Of a stretch of 64,000 nt of DNA, positions 62,373 to 64,000 are shown piece after piece (position 1 is the stretch's first letter; every line of letters starts with the position of its first letter). The DNA lies in contig CANNZV010001163.1 of assembly GCA_947561585.1 (NCBI GenBank), positions 1 to 64,000 of the forward strand. The letters run 5' to 3'. The translations under genes and the position numbers were made by a program. This stretch comes from Caprella mutica (taxonomy: Eukaryota > Arthropoda > Malacostraca > Amphipoda > Caprellidae). Under the pieces are notes generated by a model. The model saw nothing but the letters and a program-made list of their open reading frames with translations. It searched no databases and was not told where the DNA came from.

Positions 62373-62544
62373 CCCTCACGAGTCCCTTGGGGGTAGTCTG
62401 TTGAGAGGTGGAGAAGGGAGTCACCGTGTGGTAGTTGGGGGGCGGGGGAGGGGCGGAGTCACAGCACTCTCTATCCGGGTACTCGCTACTGCTAACAAAA
62501 CTTGAAAACAAGAAAATGGCAGCGAGTCTGTGAAGCAGCTTCAT
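62373..62544 (-). CDS. Gfrl: GFR alpha-like receptor, coding exon 1 (signal peptide)
   Basis: This exon encodes the N-terminus of a secreted or membrane-tethered GDNF receptor alpha-like protein. It starts at the ATG at 62544-62542 and reads MKLLHRLAAIFLFSSFVSSS, a classic signal peptide with a basic start, a hydrophobic core and small residues before the likely cut. A short linker follows with a Cys-Cys pair, a run of five prolines and Ser/Thr-rich sequence. The exon ends at a consensus donor (AGGG then GTAAGT, GT at 62372-62371) in phase 1. The leftover G joins GT of exon 2 to make Gly. The 172-nt length is 57 codons plus one base. An in-frame upstream extension lacks an ATG, which decides this start. 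The next coding exon found is about 39.6 kb away, so a small intervening exon cannot be excluded, but none is needed for the frame. Confidence 0.85.
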
Positions 62545-63470
62545 GATGAACAATTTATCAGTTCAATTGGTCACTCTTGATTTATTACACTAATAAATAG
62601 AACATTTTCCAATACAAATATCCACTGTTGAGTCTGTTTTCAGAATAAGGTGATACAAGAAGTTTCAGTTCTAGTCTGTATAACTGTTCATTACACCGAT
62701 CTAATAACAATCACACTTTTCACAATATACCTAACACTTTAAACTTCAGTTCCTTTCCGTTCAATTATGGTGAGGAAATGTGACTATTTTTCTTAGCACC
62801 GCCATTTTGAGTCCAGTGAACAATGCTCCTCTTCTCTGTCGTCATAAATATTGACAGGAGATGGTGGGAGTTATTCCATATTCACAAGAAAGGAAGAACG
62901 ACACTTCAAATGATATTTCGGAGCACTGATCAAAAAGTCTTCTTGATATTTACACTAAATTGAATACATTGCACAATGCTATATCCAATTCACAGCTTCA
63001 ATATACTTTGGTAGTTAAAGAATATTTAGAAGACTCTGAGAAAAAGAGAGGACTGTTCATCAGGATTCTAGAGACAGAATCCAGAAGGAAAAGGTATATA
63101 GAATTTCTTTTCTGATTCGGAGCGAGACGTGCAAGTGCCACTGTCTATGACAGCTAACGATGACATGAATCAATTAAGGTGGGCACATCTACCGTATAGA
63201 CGCAGGTACACACAGACACAGTGCAAGAAAGATACGCTGGCCTAAAGGAGAGAAAGAATCCTCTTTTTGGTCGTAGGAAAGGAAGGATAGATGGCCATAA
63301 AGAAGGAGAACAAAGTGTTCTGTATGAGAAATTGGCTTACATTTGATATGCTGGTGCCTGGTAGATGGTACTATGAATTCCTTATGACTCCAGAGAAGAC
63401 AGTAGACGTTCACAAGAAAAATAAAAGATAAGAATTGTTATGTATTTTTCTTGCTCTCTTCACATCACTT
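62545..63470 (-). promoter_or_regulatory. 5' leader and presumed promoter region of the receptor gene
   Basis: This unique sequence lies upstream of the start codon. On the gene strand AAAATGGCGG (62808-62799) matches the core of YY1/Pho-type sites, which often lie near start sites. I cannot fix a transcription start or a TATA box. I see no other gene in this stretch. An untranslated first exon further upstream is possible. Confidence 0.4.
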
Positions 63471-64000
63471 GAAAATGCATGAATTAGAGTGACTTTTCAT
63501 TCACTGTAGCAGCATGAATTAGGGTGGCTTTTCATTCACTGTAGCAGCAAGAATTAGAGTAACTTTTCATTCACTGTAGCAGCATGAATTAGATTAACTT
63601 TTCATTCACTGTAGCAGCATGAATTAGAGTGGCTTTTCATTCACTGTAGCAGGATGAATTAGAGTGGCTTTTCATTCACTGTAGCAGCATGAATTAGAAT
63701 TAGAGTGGCTTTTCATTCACTGTAGCAGCATTAATTAGATTAACTTTTCATTCACTGTAGCAGCATGAATTAGAGTGGCTTTTCATTCACTGTAGCAGCA
63801 TTAATTAGAGTGGCTTTTCATACACTGTAGCAGCATGAATTAGAGTGGCTTTTCATTCACGGTAGCAGCATGAATTAGAGTGGCTTTTCATTCACTGTAG
63901 CAGAATGAATTAGAGTGGCTTTTCATTCACTGTAGCAGTATGAATTAGAGTGGCTTTTCATTCACTGTAGCAGTATGAATTAGAGTGGCTTTTCATTCAC
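63471..64000. repeat. Minisatellite, 35-bp unit, runs off the right edge
   Basis: About 15 copies of a unit containing GAATTAGAGTGGCTTTTCAT and TCACTGTAGCAGCAT. It lies about 0.9 kb upstream of the start codon. Variants (AGATTAACTTT, CAGGATG, CAGTATG) occur, and one copy has an eight-base expansion (GAATTAGAATTAGAG). Confidence 0.96.

Noticed and set aside
63189..63413. Minus-strand frame upstream of the receptor start codon, possible upstream exon
   Set aside because: It is not in continuity with exon 1, no signal or domain is visible, and it is more simply explained as 5' flank.

Overview
This window looks like animal, probably arthropod, nuclear DNA. It is AT-rich, has spliced coding exons with GT-AG borders, and carries Helitron, Mutator-like and small inverted-repeat transposons. 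I see no bacterial operons, rRNA, tRNA or CRISPR. An insect is the best guess; I cannot name the species.

One recognisable gene spans almost the whole window on the minus strand. Seven coding exons (62544-62373, 22815-22696, 19608-19438, 14583-14439, 12417-12293, 8681-7983, 5693-5597) join in frame with matching phases. They encode a signal peptide, two complete 10-cysteine GDNF-receptor/GAS1-type domains, a roughly 230-residue cysteine-free acidic linker, and the start of a third cysteine-rich domain. This is a GDNF family receptor alpha-like protein (Drosophila Gfrl type). Its 3' end lies beyond the left edge of the window. The first intron is about 39.6 kb.

The rest is intron and 5' flank, and roughly a third of the window (my sum of array coordinates) is tandem repeat. 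There are about 25 different minisatellite arrays with units of 4 to 71 bp and up to about 3.2 kb long. Several touch exons: the exon 2 splice donor is itself the first unit of an 18-bp array, and the branch-point zone before exon 7 is a 36-bp array. Between the arrays lie transposons: a 1,138-bp Mutator-like element with 9-bp target duplications and a broken transposase fragment, a second element of similar build, a 280-bp non-autonomous Helitron, a TTAA-flanked element, a pogo-like MITE, hairpin MITEs, and a dispersed repeat that carries a minisatellite inside it.

Layout from left to right: 1-5.6 kb is intron 7, mostly array. 5.6-22.8 kb holds exons 7 to 2 with short introns. 22.8-62.4 kb is intron 1, packed with arrays and transposons. 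62.4-62.5 kb is coding exon 1. 62.5-64 kb is 5' leader/promoter DNA that runs into another array. Long open frames inside the arrays exist only because the repeat unit, or a multiple of it, divides by three; I do not treat them as genes.
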